NCBI GenBank assembly: GCA_030549495.1
Contig: JAUIRK010000890.1
Span: forward strand, 223,501-287,500
Length of the DNA: 64,000 nt
Direction of reading: 5' to 3'
Source of the DNA: Nectonema munidae
Taxonomy: Eukaryota; Nematomorpha; Nectonematoida; Nectonematidae
A model generated the notes under the pieces. It worked only from the letters and a program-made list of their open reading frames with translations, made no database searches and had not been told where the DNA came from. Shown here piece by piece: positions 32,149 through 44,195 of this stretch. The translations under genes and the position numbers were made by a program. The first letter of the stretch is position 1. Each line of letters starts with the position of its first letter.

Positions 32149-33105
32149 ATGAAAGAAGCGTTTAAAAATTTTGAAATAGTCTTATCCAAAGAAGATTCTA
32201 CATGTTTCGATGTTGATTTGATTAAAGTCTATGCTGCACAAATTTTAGAAAGAAAGAGTATAGAAAGAGTGATCAAGGATTTAGAGTATAATCTTCCTCT
32301 TCCAAATCTAAAACACTTAAAAAGAGTTAAAGTTTTTTTGAATTCCAAGATTTTCGTCCTTGTTTCAGAGAATATTCCAGACGATTTACAACCATGCTTG
32401 AGTATTTCGGATATTTTACCTTTTAACATTGATCAGAATTATTTTGCTTCCACATTGAGCATTTTCGAAGTTCCTTCGAAACCACCAAAAACAAGAAACT
32501 CGTATGTAAAATCCAATAAATACTGGCCTACACTTTTCAAAGAAAATAAGATACTAGGTGCTAGTTTAGAGAATGTCAATCATTTTTTAACGCATCAGCC
32601 TAACCATTTGATTCGTCACATGAGGCAAGCAATCAAATTAGCGCAGAAATCAAAGTGTAGAATGGATTACGCTATGGGTGTTATTATTGTGAATCCGATT
32701 GATGATTGCGTGATTGCTGAATGTCAAGATTTCAGAAAAAATGTAGATCCCCTACAACATGCAGTATTTAACGCCATCTCTACAGTAGCCAATCACATCA
32801 CGAATCTTAATGATAACTGCTCTGAAAGCTACGATGACATCCAGAAATCTCTTTCCAAAGTTCATAATGGTGCCTACCTTTGCACAGGCTTTGATGCATA
32901 CTGTAGTGAAGAGCCGTGTATCATGTGTTGCATGGCTCTTCTTCACTCACGTATTCGCCGGTTATACTTCGCACTTCCTTCGCCTAATTTCGGAGCCCTT
33001 CGTAGTCATCATCATGTGCACTGTCAAAAAAGTTTGAATCATTCCTTCGAAGTTTACTCAGGATTGTGCAAGTCAGAGTGTCTTTCTATGCTCAATTCAA
33101 ATTAA
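32149..33105 (+). CDS. ADAT3: ADAT3, non-catalytic subunit of tRNA wobble adenosine deaminase
   Basis: Partner of ADAT2 in the heterodimer that converts wobble A34 to inosine in several tRNAs. Single exon, 318 residues. The N-terminal ADAT3-specific region is about 1-150. The cytidine/deoxycytidylate deaminase-type domain is about 155-310: HMRQAIKLAQ, zinc ligand His204 in HAV (the catalytic Glu replaced by Val, the diagnostic ADAT3 change) and EPCIMCC with Cys257 and Cys260. These are followed by ALLHSRIRRLYFALPSP and LNHSFEVYSG, both typical of ADAT3. Length is close to the human protein (about 350). The ATG at 32149 is the first in frame, and the sequence before it is AT-rich non-coding. 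No strong poly(A) signal stands out near the stop. Confidence 0.9.
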   Translation: MKEAFKNFEIVLSKEDSTCFDVDLIKVYAAQILERKSIERVIKDLEYNLPLPNLKHLKRVKVFLNSKIFVLVSENIPDDLQPCLSISDILPFNIDQNYFASTLSIFEVPSKPPKTRNSYVKSNKYWPTLFKENKILGASLENVNHFLTHQPNHLIRHMRQAIKLAQKSKCRMDYAMGVIIVNPIDDCVIAECQDFRKNVDPLQHAVFNAISTVANHITNLNDNCSESYDDIQKSLSKVHNGAYLCTGFDAYCSEEPCIMCCMALLHSRIRRLYFALPSPNFGALRSHHHVHCQKSLNHSFEVYSGLCKSECLSMLNSN

Positions 33106-34770
33106 ATTTATATTTGTTTTTTCTTCAATGTATTCAAGTTGATGAAAGTTTAACTTTAGAACCGCTTTTCAATTTTAAGATTGATATAACAAAAAGAAGA
33201 AAAATATGCATTTTCGTTTATAAGGAATTTTATATTTTTACCTCTTGAACAAAGTAGTATCTATTTTGGATTCGATTTAGTGTAAAAAGAGTAAAAAATG
33301 CACAGGGTATTTATCTCTTGGGATTATGATAATATTTGAAGAAATAATTAAATTAGATTTATATCTTTCAATATATGATGCGTTATTTGTCAAAACCTTC
33401 TCACAGAGTCCTAAAACATGCATATCACGTAAAGCTTTTTTCTTTTAATTTGCTAAGTACTCCCATTTATTCTATATAATAGATTTATGACAAACATATC
33501 CCTCATGCGAGTATTCTACACATCATCCCACCTCATGGCATACATTCAAATCTCAAATTTTTTCCTTGGAATTGAAACCATTCAATCTTCATTTAACTTC
33601 AATTACATCGTTTGGGTTTTCACTCTTTATTGTTTAGCAAATAAAAAATGTGTGAGTGAAATGTCATTTTACCTCAAAACTCCCAATATCATGAATTTCA
33701 AATATGAAAGTGATTTTAAATAAATCGAATAATTTTGTAATTTTTTTAGCCTTCTAAGTTAAAATTTATCATAGAAGCTCTAAAGCGGTAAATAAAGTTA
33801 TTAATCAACTTAAAGTTCTCTTTCTGATAAGCTAAATAAAATGAATTTCAAATTTTTCGAAAAATTTCCAACAGTTTCTAAGAATGTTTATAAAAATCAA
33901 ACATTATACATTTTTGTTTACGGTATATTAAAAATTGAAAATACAACATTTTTAAGCAGATGAAATTGTGTTTTGAATTAATCGTTGTGTTGCAAAATTA
34001 TTAATAAAAGATTAAAGCATTAAAATGAAATGAAAAAATATCTGACTTCGACTAAAACAGGACCACTCCACAACATTTAGCGGTTCGTCAAATTATACAG
34101 ACCACATGCTTCATTTGTGTTAGCTGCACTACTGATGTCATAATAAACACCAGCTTTACTGGTATTGCAAACATGAGAAAATGTACAAGTTTCGCCTGAA
34201 GGAAAAAGCTTGAAAATATATTCAATTCAAAATAATGGTTCGATTTCCCTTAATTTCATTGGTTAAAACAAAAACTTTGCCTGTATCCCTTCTGTGACAA
34301 TCACTATAGAATATAATATAATTATACTATAAAATTTTAATCTATAAATATATTTTTGTTAATTTTTTTCATAAAAATTGTCGTTTTAATACAGTTGATG
34401 ACAATTTATTAAAATTTAGAATTAGTATGAGTAGATTTTAAATTTGCATGAATTTTGAGAAATCAAGTATTTTACCGTTATAACTTATCTTGTGACAAAG
34501 TGTGGATCATTTAGAGGATTACTGTAAAGAGATTGTTCAATAAAATGTTTAATCATGGAGATAATATTTTTCAGCAAAGGTATTCTGTTGACTGGGATTA
34601 ATGAACTTTCTTTGGTTCTTCTTTCAAGAGTCTCTTTAGAGGTCATGCATATAAGACACCCAAAGGTAATGGTAGAGAGCTCAAACCAAATCTGGATGCT
34701 CTGTGTGATTTTTAAGATTTAATGTACGGCTATGGATTATATATAAATCTAAAAATAAGTGATAAACGCA
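33106..34770. other. AT-rich intergenic stretch
   Basis: No gene or clear repeat. The plus-strand frame 33487-33723 (78 residues, hydrophobic) has no recognised relatives. The stretch near 34560-34770 may already be part of the Ty3-like element's left LTR. Confidence 0.45.
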
Positions 34771-34850
34771 CTTTCATTTCATGGTGAAAGTAGACCCTAC
34801 CTTGTTTAAATAAATTTACTACTTGTTCATTATAACAATAGACAAGTATT
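34771..34850 (+). repeat. Left LTR remnant of the Ty3-like fossil
   Basis: CTTGTTTAAATAAAT and the following ACTTGTTCATTA match the end of the sequence near 40155-40210 to the right of the pol remains. This pair of similar blocks brackets the element, so they are probably LTR ends. Short and diverged. Confidence 0.5.
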
Positions 34851-35499
34851 TTATGAAGTAAAATAGTAACACAAAAAATTGCAAACTATTTTCCAAAGAT
34901 TTTTGGTAAATTTTTTCTTAAAAACACCAGTTTTGGGTTTTTTGATTTTCGATTTACTCCATAAAACCAACCCAGGTTTTATCGGACTGTGCAAAATTGC
35001 CAATACTGAATATATGATGTAGGATACATTCTTTTTATTGTCACACAAATCTCTAACAATCTTGTAATATCAGATATGATATGTGATTATAGGAAGGTTT
35101 CCGAAAGTTTGATATGTTTTAACCCTATTAGTGCTGGGGGGAGGGGGGGGCGTAAAACGCCCCCCTTCACTAAAAAATTAATTGTAGAAAATTGGCTGAA
35201 TCATATCCCTTCAAATTATGTGACTTTTCCTAAAATCGCTAGCTGCATCTTTTGAAATCATTTTCATGGTAGTTGAATGACCCCTTCATGTCAAAAATTG
35301 TCAATCAAAAATTAAAATTTTGACATTATCTGTACTTAACCTTATAACTTAGGATCAATATTATATAATACCCTGAGAATTTTTAATTATATACAGTTTG
35401 GAACGCATAACACTTTATATATTTAATTTTTCCAATAATCATGGCTACTTTTTAGAAAATGTCAATCAAAATTTTGATTGATCAAAAATATATCTAATA

Positions 35500-36360
35500 A
35501 ATTATACCTTCAAATTTTACATAAAATATATGTTTTTATACTAAATCAGTCATGCTGTTTTCATTTCTGGACTCATTTTTTACATTTAGGATTTGAAAAT
35601 ACCTATAAGTATTAATCAAATTTGCGGTTTACTTCTGAAAATTGTCTCCAAAAATATTCTCTTGAAATATTTGTTTTTATACCAAATAAATCATGCTGTT
35701 TTCATTTCTGAACTCATTTTTTACATTTAGGATGTGAAAATACCTATGTGTTAATCAAATTTGCGGTTTACTTTTAAAAATTGTCTCCAAAAACATTCTT
35801 TCAAATTTTACAATTAAATATATGTATTTATACCAAATCAACCATGCTAGTTTCATTTATGGATTCAATTTTTGCAGTTTGAATTTGAAAATACATATAA
35901 GTATCAATTAAATTTGCGTTTAGTTCTAAAATTTGTTTTTATAGCAAATAGATCATGATGATTTCATTTCTGAACACAGTTTTCGCATTTAGAGGTTTTA
36001 CTGCTAGTGTCAATCAAATTTGCGGTTTATGTCTGAAAACTATATCCCAAAATATTCTCTCTAATTTTACATGAAATATATGTTTTATACCAATTCGACC
36101 ATGATAATTTTTATTTCTGAAATCATTTTTTTCCATTTAGAGTTTTTAAATGTCTGAAAGTGTCAATCAAATTTTCGATTTACGTCTAATGTCTACAGAA
36201 ATATTTTTGAAATTTAAATAAAATATCTGTTTATATGCCAAATGGAAGATGCTGGTTTCATTTTTGGACTCAGGTTTGGCATTTATGGTTTTAAAATATC
36301 TGAAAGCTTGAATCAATTTTCGGTTTACTTCTAGATACTGTCTTCAAAAATATTTTGACT
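35500..36360. repeat. Diverged tandem repeats of about 145 bp
   Basis: A block around TATACCAAATCGACCATG followed by CATTTCTGGACTCATTTTT and CAAATTTGCGGTTTACTTC recurs near 35529, 35671, 35823, 35936, 36081 and 36228. That is six units with spacing 113-152 bp and considerable divergence. Related units occur near 51749, 51890, 52023 and 52170 in copy 2. Confidence 0.75.
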
Positions 36361-37019
36361 GAAAAAGAAGTTCCTCTTTTACAAATGAAAAATATTTAAA
36401 TCTATAGCTTATTATCTAGGATTACAGTTAACATTTAGCTAAGATGGGTAGGAAATCTGAAAATTTAGAATAGGTCAGATTTATCAAAAATGGCACAGAT
36501 GCCAATATGTGAGAATTTAGTCACTATCAAGATATTTTTAAATTGAATTTGTCCATCTTTTTCATTTTGTGTCAAAGAGATAATTTTTTAGATGAAGAAT
36601 GTTGACAACGTTTTGTAATTGAACAATCAACATTACAAATAACATCAGAAAAAAACCTTTGAAATAAGATTGGTTGACAAATATTCAGGCCTGAGAGGAA
36701 AAAAGTAATTTTATCCTTATAAAAAAATTTTCGAACACACATTGAAGAATATAAATTTCTAATGAAAAAAGAGCTACCAAGAAAGGATCATCATAGAATG
36801 AATACCAAAATTACATACTGTAAATTATAATATGACGTAGAGACTACGAGCCGATAACGAATTTGTAGCCAAAAAGATGGAGGTCCTATCGAGTTACATA
36901 AATGAATGTAGAATGAAATATTTTGAGTGAATTAAACACCTAAAGTTGGTTTTAAATAAATTAAGAAAATAATTACCAGAGAAATACTGCAAGTAGAAGT
37001 TATTTTTATGTTTAAATAT

Positions 37020-38050
37020 TAGACATTGATTTACAGGTTTAATCGATTTTTTGACAGGTTTTATTGATTTCATAAAAAATGAACATTATCATTAAATTCT
37101 GCATACTTGAAATATATAAAAACTTTAAAAGAATTAAAATTTTAATTTTGACATGGGCTGTCATATTTAAATTATTTTGTCAGGTTTGACTAATATTTAT
37201 AAAAAAAAAAAGGAATATAACCAGTAAACACAGCCTACTTGAAAATGGGTATATGTGTGTAAAATGCCATACACGGTAAACTTCATAACCTCCCTATACT
37301 TTCTATTAAACGTAATTCTCTAATTTAAAAAACCGTGCCTGATCCTTTCTTTTTTGGATAAATCAATTTTTTGACAGTTTTGATTGATTTTTATTAAAAA
37401 AATGAATATCACCACTGAATTATGCATGCTTTAAAATGGGTATATATGTGTAAAAAACTTTATATTATTACTTAGATAAAAAGTTTCTTTTTTGAGATGA
37501 GCTGTCATATGTAAATCACTTTTTTTGACAGGTTTGAATAATTTTCATAAAAAATGAATATCACCACGGAATTCAGCATATTTGAAAATGGGTATACATG
37601 TGTAAAAAACTTTATATACTTATTTAGATAAAAAGTTCCTTTTTGAGATGAGCTGTCACATTTAGATAAATTTTTTGATAGGTTTGATTGATTTTCATAA
37701 AAAATGAATATCACCAATGAATTAAGCATATTTGAAAATGGGTATACATGTGTAAAAAACTTTATATACTTATTTAGATAAAAAGTTCCTTTTTGAGATT
37801 AGCTGTCACATTTAGATCAATTTTTTGATAGGTTTGATTGATTTTCATAAAAAATGAATATCACCAATGAATTAAGCATATTTGAAAATGGGTATACATG
37901 TGTAAAAAACTTTATATACTTATTTAGATAAAAAGTTCCTTTTTGAGATTAGCTGTCACATTTAGATCAATTTTTTGACGGGTTTGATTGATTTTCATAA
38001 GAAATGAATATCACCACTGAATTCTGCATAGTTGAAATATATATGTAACA
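37020..38050. repeat. 150-bp satellite array
   Basis: GGTTTGATTGATTTTCATAA starts units at 37681, 37831 and 37981, with a variant at 37531: an exact 150-bp period. More diverged units precede (about 37045, 37180 and 37377). The last units are nearly identical, showing recent local amplification. About four diverged units recur at 53395-53900. Confidence 0.85.
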
Positions 38051-38091
38051 TTAAAAATATTTATAAAAACTTATTAATATCTGAGAAAAAT

Positions 38092-38116
38092 GGGGGGGGG
38101 GGGGGGGGGGGGGGGG
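38092..38116 (+). repeat. Poly(G) run of 25
   Basis: Uninterrupted G tract inside the right end of the piggyBac-type element. The left end also has G-rich and C-rich stretches (35135-35165). Confidence 0.9.
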
Positions 38117-38179
38117 CACTTCCCCTCCCCAGCACTTGAGCGGACAAATTTTGACCAGCACTAATAAGGTTAAAACACC

Positions 38180-40230
38180 TAGTAACTGACTTAGTTATTG
38201 GGGAAGATTTCATGATTACAAAGTTTAACCGAGGAGAAGAACTCCCTGGTATTCAACTATGCTCTCCTTAAATTGCACGTTCAGTCCACATCTTTATTTC
38301 GCTATCTAACTAAGGACTGCTACCCATTCGCAACTAAATCTAGGCAGTATAGCTAATTTATTGAAAAAATTGGTAAAGGAAGGCATTCTAGAGAAAAGTG
38401 ACTCACTTTGGAGAGCTCAGCCTTTCGTTAGTAAGAGTGAAAAACATAAACGTCGTATATTTATAGATTACTGTAAAATAATAACTGTGTCTTGGTTTCA
38501 GAGAATTATAAATAAAATTATAACATCTGCCAAACTATAGGAAGTGTTCGCGTACGTAGATAACATAATAATTGCTGGTCTTGAGCTCTCTGGCCGTCTG
38601 CAGAACAGATGTTAGCGACTTCACAATGTCAGCTTCGCTCAACCAAAAATGACATCCGATCGCCTTCCATGCTAGAACGCTGTGCAAACGGGAGAAAACA
38701 TACTCTTCTTTGGAAAAAGAAACATGCGTGATAATAATAGAAGCTATAAGGAAATGGAAGCACTACCTATTAGGACGTTATTTTATGTTAGTCACAGATC
38801 AACAAGCACTATCTTACATGTTAATAAACACCATTAAGAAAAAATAAAAAATGACAAGTTTTTAAGGTTGAGAATGGAGATGGCTTCTTATAACTATGAT
38901 GTAAGACACCGAAAAGTAGCATTAATGTCATTACAGATTCGCTTTCAATAGCATTTTTGCCTACAATGGACATTTCTAAGCTTTATAACATACACAATCA
39001 ACTGTGCCGTCCGCGAATAACGAGAATGGCACATTTTGTTCGTAATAAAAGTTTACCATTCTCAATTTTGGAAATTAAAGACATGGGAAAAAATTGTTAA
39101 ATTTGTATTGGAATAAGACGAAGTTCTACAATGTTCCACATAAACTTTTGGTAAGGGCTGCCAGATCATGGGGAGGGTTAAATATATACTTTAAATGTGG
39201 CCTTCCTTCCTCTAATGGCAACATGTATTTTCTAACAATGGTCAATGAGTGGTCACGCGTTCCATTCGTATTTCTTTGTAAAAATATGAGTGCTTCGACG
39301 ATAATAAATTATCTAAGCCCATTATTTTATATTTTTGGTATTATGGATTACGTACATAATGACAGAGGTTCTTCTTTCTTATCACAAGAATTACAACATT
39401 ATTTGCTAAAACTCGGAGTGGCAATGAGTGGCACTACTTTATAAAATCCAACTGGCAACTCCCAGTGTTAAAGGTATAATGGAATAATCTCCAAAAGTAT
39501 TAATCTGACTTTGAAAGCACGCAACCTAGATGTAAAACATTCATGGCTTTTCCACAACGATCTACACGCGGAGTCTCTTTACCTTCTTTGCTTATGACTC
39601 CAGGTGCCGTACTCTTAAAAAGAAACCAAAGAAATAACAAATATAGTCCTCTCATGGAATAAGTAGAACTGTTGGAGACGATTCCATCTAATGCCCATGT
39701 TCTTTTAACTAATGGAAGTGAGTTAACTGTCAATCTAAAAGACTTAGCTTCTATACACGAAAATATTGCAAAGCATCAAGACTCCAACCTATCTCGTTAC
39801 TTAAATCCTAATATCCCGGTACAAAAAATATTCCAAAGCATCAAGACTCTATTCATTCTGATGACTTTAATCCTGCCATTTTATCATAAATCCCTCTTGA
39901 CAACACATAAAAAAAATCGCTACCCGAAAAGAGAAAGACATTCTCCTCAACGCTTGGAATAATGAAAAGAAAAAAAAGGGGGTAAATGTCATAATTTAAG
40001 CATCGTCACAAACCTCAGTTTTAAAATCACACATAAAACTGTCATAAGGACTAATTACCCTTATACTAAAATAACACTTGTCTATAGCCACTTTAATTGT
40101 AAGCTCACTTACTTTCACAACGACTATATAAACCTGCACATATTTCATTCAATTTTGAAAGTAAACGCTATCTTGTTTAAATAAATCTTCAACTACATGT
40201 TCATTACAAATATTCAAAGTTATCATTTTA
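38180..40230 (+). mobile_element. Ty3-like retroelement fossil, pol remains plus right LTR
   Basis: Remnants in order: a reverse transcriptase N-terminal region (about 38.25-38.5 kb), RNase H (about 38.65-38.95 kb) and an integrase core (about 39.1-39.45 kb) with GNMYFLTMVNEWSRVPF and NDRGSSFLSQEL. Integrase C-terminal pieces follow to 39.96 kb. The right LTR (about 40.08-40.23 kb) has TATATAA and the CTTGTTTAAATAAAT block shared with 34.8 kb. Broken many times and old. The 5' part of the internal region is missing, and the piggyBac-type element separates it from its left LTR. Confidence 0.75.
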
Positions 40231-42042
40231 TTTAAATAATTAAAATTAGATTGAGATTTACATTTAAATATAATGAAATTATTATCTGCATCAGTAATAG
40301 GAATAGTGGAGTATAAAATATATTTCCTTATAGTTACTCCTTATTCTTACTTCTTAAAAATTAGCCTTTTCCCTTATTCTTACTCTTTAAAATAGAAAAT
40401 CTTCCATAAGTAAAAAGATGATTGGGATATCATGAATGTAAATAAACAAACGATCACTAAATCAAAATTGTCTCTAATTTAAAAAATAAAAAAGAATTTT
40501 AAAAAATTTAAAACCTACTATAATCAAAAATTGAATACTAAGTTTTTAACTAATGTGTAAATAATATTCATATTGAGAATTAATAAAAAAAGAATAAAAT
40601 ATAGTCCTAAAAGTTTGATATTCATGTTTTTTACGTATCTAAAAGTGATTATTTTAAATTAAAATATTGTAACAATCACCAACTAAGTGAAAAGTCTTGG
40701 ACAGTTAATGTGAAATTTGTTGAAGAGGCAAAAGAATATTTTCTATTTGTGAAAGATGATTTAGAAAATATATTATTCTGTAAAAAAATGTATTATTGTT
40801 CAAACAACCTACAAACTGTAAAATGTACCCTTCTACTTGATCTATCGTTTTAATAAAAGACATCCCGAAAAATATTTGAACTATAAAATCACGCGGTTTG
40901 CTCTCAAAAAATACATAACTTCATTAGTTAATATTTCAAATGAAAAAATGGTTAATGACCTAATTGCTAATAAATATATTTTATACAAAAAATTATGGAT
41001 TAAAATAACCTCTAATAAATAATTGACTTTAATTTCAACTTAGATAAAAAATTAATCTTTCTGAGCAATGTATTTCAAATAAATTTTCCACATCTATTCA
41101 ACCTTTGTCAATTTATAAAGAAAAATCTATAATTTACATTGCAAATGTTGTGGATTTGTTAATTTCCATTTTGAATTAGCTGATTTTATATTCTTAAAAA
41201 ATAATTCTATTATAATAAATATTTGCATTTAAAAACTCGTTTATTAAAAATCTTAAAATAAAATTCAAACTGATAAAAATCAAATATTGACATTACTTTT
41301 TAACTTTTTTTTTTGACTATTATAAGCAAACTTAAAAATGTCTTATTGCATATTTTTTGTTTTTTGAAATTGTTTCTTACTAAATTTGTAATCATAATTT
41401 AATTTGCCTTATTTAAATTTATGAAAATAATAATAAAAGGATAATGATAAGGATAAAAAGATGGGTATTTTTTATAAATATTAAGACTACTCTTATGTAT
41501 AAAGCTAGGAACAGATATCAATAAAATTAAAATTTTTGTTTTATTATAATTTATATGGGAACTTCTTAATTTATTTTTCTTCACGCAAACTAGTGTAGGA
41601 TATTATTGAAATGACTGATTTAACCTGTAGAAATATATGAATAAAATGTATATTTAATTATATTTAAAAATTTTTTTTGAATGTCTCTGCAAGAATATAT
41701 GGTTTTGCTCGTTTAAATTAACTTGCAAAATGAACTGTAAATTGATTGGGACTAGCTTGTGAAAATTGTTTTGTGTAGTTGACCATGTTACAGAATTTAT
41801 TTTTGGCCACCCTCCTATTATAAATAAATTTACTATACTTAATCCGACTAAAAAAATATAAACAATTTACTCAAATTTTTTTTCTTTGAGATCAAGTAAT
41901 AATGCAAAATTATTTTTTAGGAGCAAACTGATCTGGGCCTCAAATCTGTTAACTCTTTTCACTGAACATATATTTAGCATTTTTTGAGTTTTTTCTATAA
42001 TTCCTAATTTCACATGATTTAAACAGCTGTCTAATGTATTTA
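40231..42042. other. AT-rich stretch
   Basis: Very AT-rich with no supported gene. The plus-strand frame 40837-41022 (61 residues, lysine- and asparagine-rich) and the minus-strand frame 41867-42103 lack recognisable features. Confidence 0.5.
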
Positions 42043-42200
42043 TACAGTGAAATCGGTTTATAACAAAATCGGTTATAGCAAAATTTCTGATATAACGAAA
42101 CAATTTTCTTTCCCGGTCAAAATCTCTTTGTTTAGACCTTATATCTAAGCCGCCTATAACGAAGATCAGGATATAGCGTACTAATTTCCTAGCCCCTTAG
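42043..42200. mobile_element. Mariner/pogo-type terminal fragment
   Basis: TACAGTGAAATCGGTTTATA and the following ATCGGTTATAGCAAAATTTC, with further TATAACGAA-type motifs to 42180, resemble the CAGTGAAACC..GTTATAACGAA ends common in animal Tc1/mariner-pogo elements. No opposite end is identified, so this is a solitary fragment. Confidence 0.45.
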
Positions 42201-42795
42201 TCAGAAAGCTCGCTCCAAAACCACCGAAATTACTGACTCGTTGGACGGTCTCGCGCTACAGTGTTGCATAACGTCACAGACTTTGTTAAAGACTCGTAAT
42301 AATTTTAATTTTATATTTTGACTTTCAATTTTTTTAAATATTTTAGGCGGATCTTAATTTCGCCACCCCATAACACTTGATGCGCCGAATACTGAATGAT
42401 ATTGGAACACGGATATATATACTAGTGGGCAAAGCGTAGTAAACTATCAAACCACTTAGCCTGGGATCTCGCATTAGAAGATAAATATATTTCTTTCTTA
42501 AATTCTACTTCTTTGAAATCAAAGGAGCTAGAACTTTTGATTTTTCGCCAAAAATTCTGCACAGGTTTGAAGAAAAACTTGTGAATTAAAATCCTTCATT
42601 TCTTTATAAATATCTTTCCTATTTTGATTTGCTATCAATTTTCATATGATATTCTAAAAAAGTGGAAAAGACATTGGTATTTTGTCTAGGTATATTTAAA
42701 CAATTGGTTAATTTTAATCTATTAGATCAGGATTCCCACAAACTTTTTCAGACGTAAACTTCATTCAGAAATATTTTTGAGAATCGTAGATTCTG

Positions 42796-43620
42796 ATTAG
42801 AGATGTATCGGATGCGAATTTTTTTACATCTCCGGATGCGCATATTAGATTTGACATCCTAGCAGATGCGGATATAAAATATTAAAAAAAAATTATATGT
42901 TTATATTTTACAGTATCTTACTATTTTAATCCCTTTTTTACTGTTTTTAATCCACCAATGTAAAAAAAACCTAAATTAGAAAATTTTATTTAAAACAATC
43001 ATAATTAATTACCGGTAATTTTTTTTTAAGAAATAACAGTTTTTCTACTTTTTTCCCTAATAATCTCTTTCTTTTGTCATCTCCTAATATAGCTGCTCGC
43101 TTTGAACAGTGCTAGAAGGACAGGTAAGGTAATGACATGCAATTTTTGATAAAAATGGAAATTCTTCTTTTTTAGTTTTCCACCAATCTAAGCAATTATA
43201 TGAATCAATTCTTTTTTCTTTTTGATACCTCGTTATTTCTTCCTTAAAAGCTTCATTATCTTCATTTTCTTTATCGTTTTCTTCTTCACACTACTAGAGT
43301 TTAGAATAGAATCTATAGCTTCATTCAAAGAGGTATAAACTTCATTAGCACTTTTCTTCATTTTTTGCACCTTTTTACGTCTATCTATGAAAAAAATCTA
43401 TTTTATGATTCAAAAGGAAAGTTTTTACTTTATTTGTGTTTCAAAATTGGTGAACAATTTACTTTTGAATCTCGGATCGAGAAAAGTAGCTATAATGAAA
43501 ATCCGCGGATGAGGATGTAGATGTAAAAATTTTTGCGGATGATTCGCATATGCGGATGCAATGGAATGCATTTTTATTCCAGAAAAAAATGTCTGAATTT
43601 GTGTCATGCGCCCCTCAAAT
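42796..43620 (-). mobile_element. hAT transposon relic with GCGGATGCG termini
   Basis: Minus-strand frames read ATFLDPRFKSKLF (about 43490-43450), then SYNCLDWWKTKKEEFPFLSK and YLTCPSSTVQSEQLY (about 43200-43090). These are the ZBED1/Tam3-type hAT C-terminal dimerisation region. Stops and frame changes are present. GATGTATCGGATGCGAATTT at 42803 and ATGTAAAAATTTTTGCGGAT near 43517 are inverted relatives with extra GCGGATGCG repeats, and probably the element's ends. Confidence 0.65.
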
Positions 43621-44195
43621 TGTAGGCCCAAAGGATAGAGATAATCTACATTATTTGACAGTTTTTTTAGGAGTTATTTACCAGCTTTGGGAATGTATGC
43701 AGTGCAGATTTATACTCTGAACAATCACAATTACTTATTTGCAGAACCCCTGTGTTCTCCGGAGTCCTCTTTGGCAACCGCTTTATTAGAGCTTTTTAAA
43801 ATTGCCTAAAGACTTTTATGTGATTTTCGACCCTGCCTATGCTTCTATAAATTTTCGTGCGTACCCACACACACCTTTCAATCAAAATATTTAAGGCATA
43901 AATTAGTATCTAAATAATTACTGTAAAGTAATTTTTAAAATCTTTCGTGTATAAAATTAAAAATCACTAATTTCGATAATAAGTATTCACCAAGTTAAAA
44001 AGCTAAATATCCAAAATTTTATGAATCCTTTATGCGCACTAAATTGCTTTGCGTCATTATTCACGAAATTTAGTCATCGTGAAATAAAGTACTTCGCAGT
44101 AATTGTTTAAACACATAAAATAGAAACCTCTCCGGCTAACTACCTCGCTGCTTGTGAAGAAAGGTCATTCTCATCAATCAGAATTACGCAGCAGT
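43621..44195. other. Intergenic, no feature seen
   Basis: AT-rich; nothing recognised. Confidence 0.5.

Larger units (their letters stand above)
35123..38169. mobile_element. Non-autonomous piggyBac-type element, copy 1
   Basis: A 3.05-kb non-coding element bounded by TTAA on both sides (35119-35122 and 38170-38173) with inverted ends: CCCTATTAGTGCTGG at left, and the inverse of CCTTATTAGTGCTGG at right. A subterminal GTGCTGGGG block is repeated near the right end. TTAA targets and CC-start termini indicate the piggyBac superfamily. It has no transposase remnants. Inside are two tandem-repeat domains (about 35.5-36.35 kb and 37.0-38.05 kb) and a run of 25 G's. It is inserted into the Ty3-like fossil. 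A truncated copy lies at 51368-53991. Confidence 0.8.

Noticed and set aside
35500-38050. CRISPR-like array
   Set aside because: The 145-150 bp repeats are contiguous satellite units without unique spacers, in animal DNA with introns.
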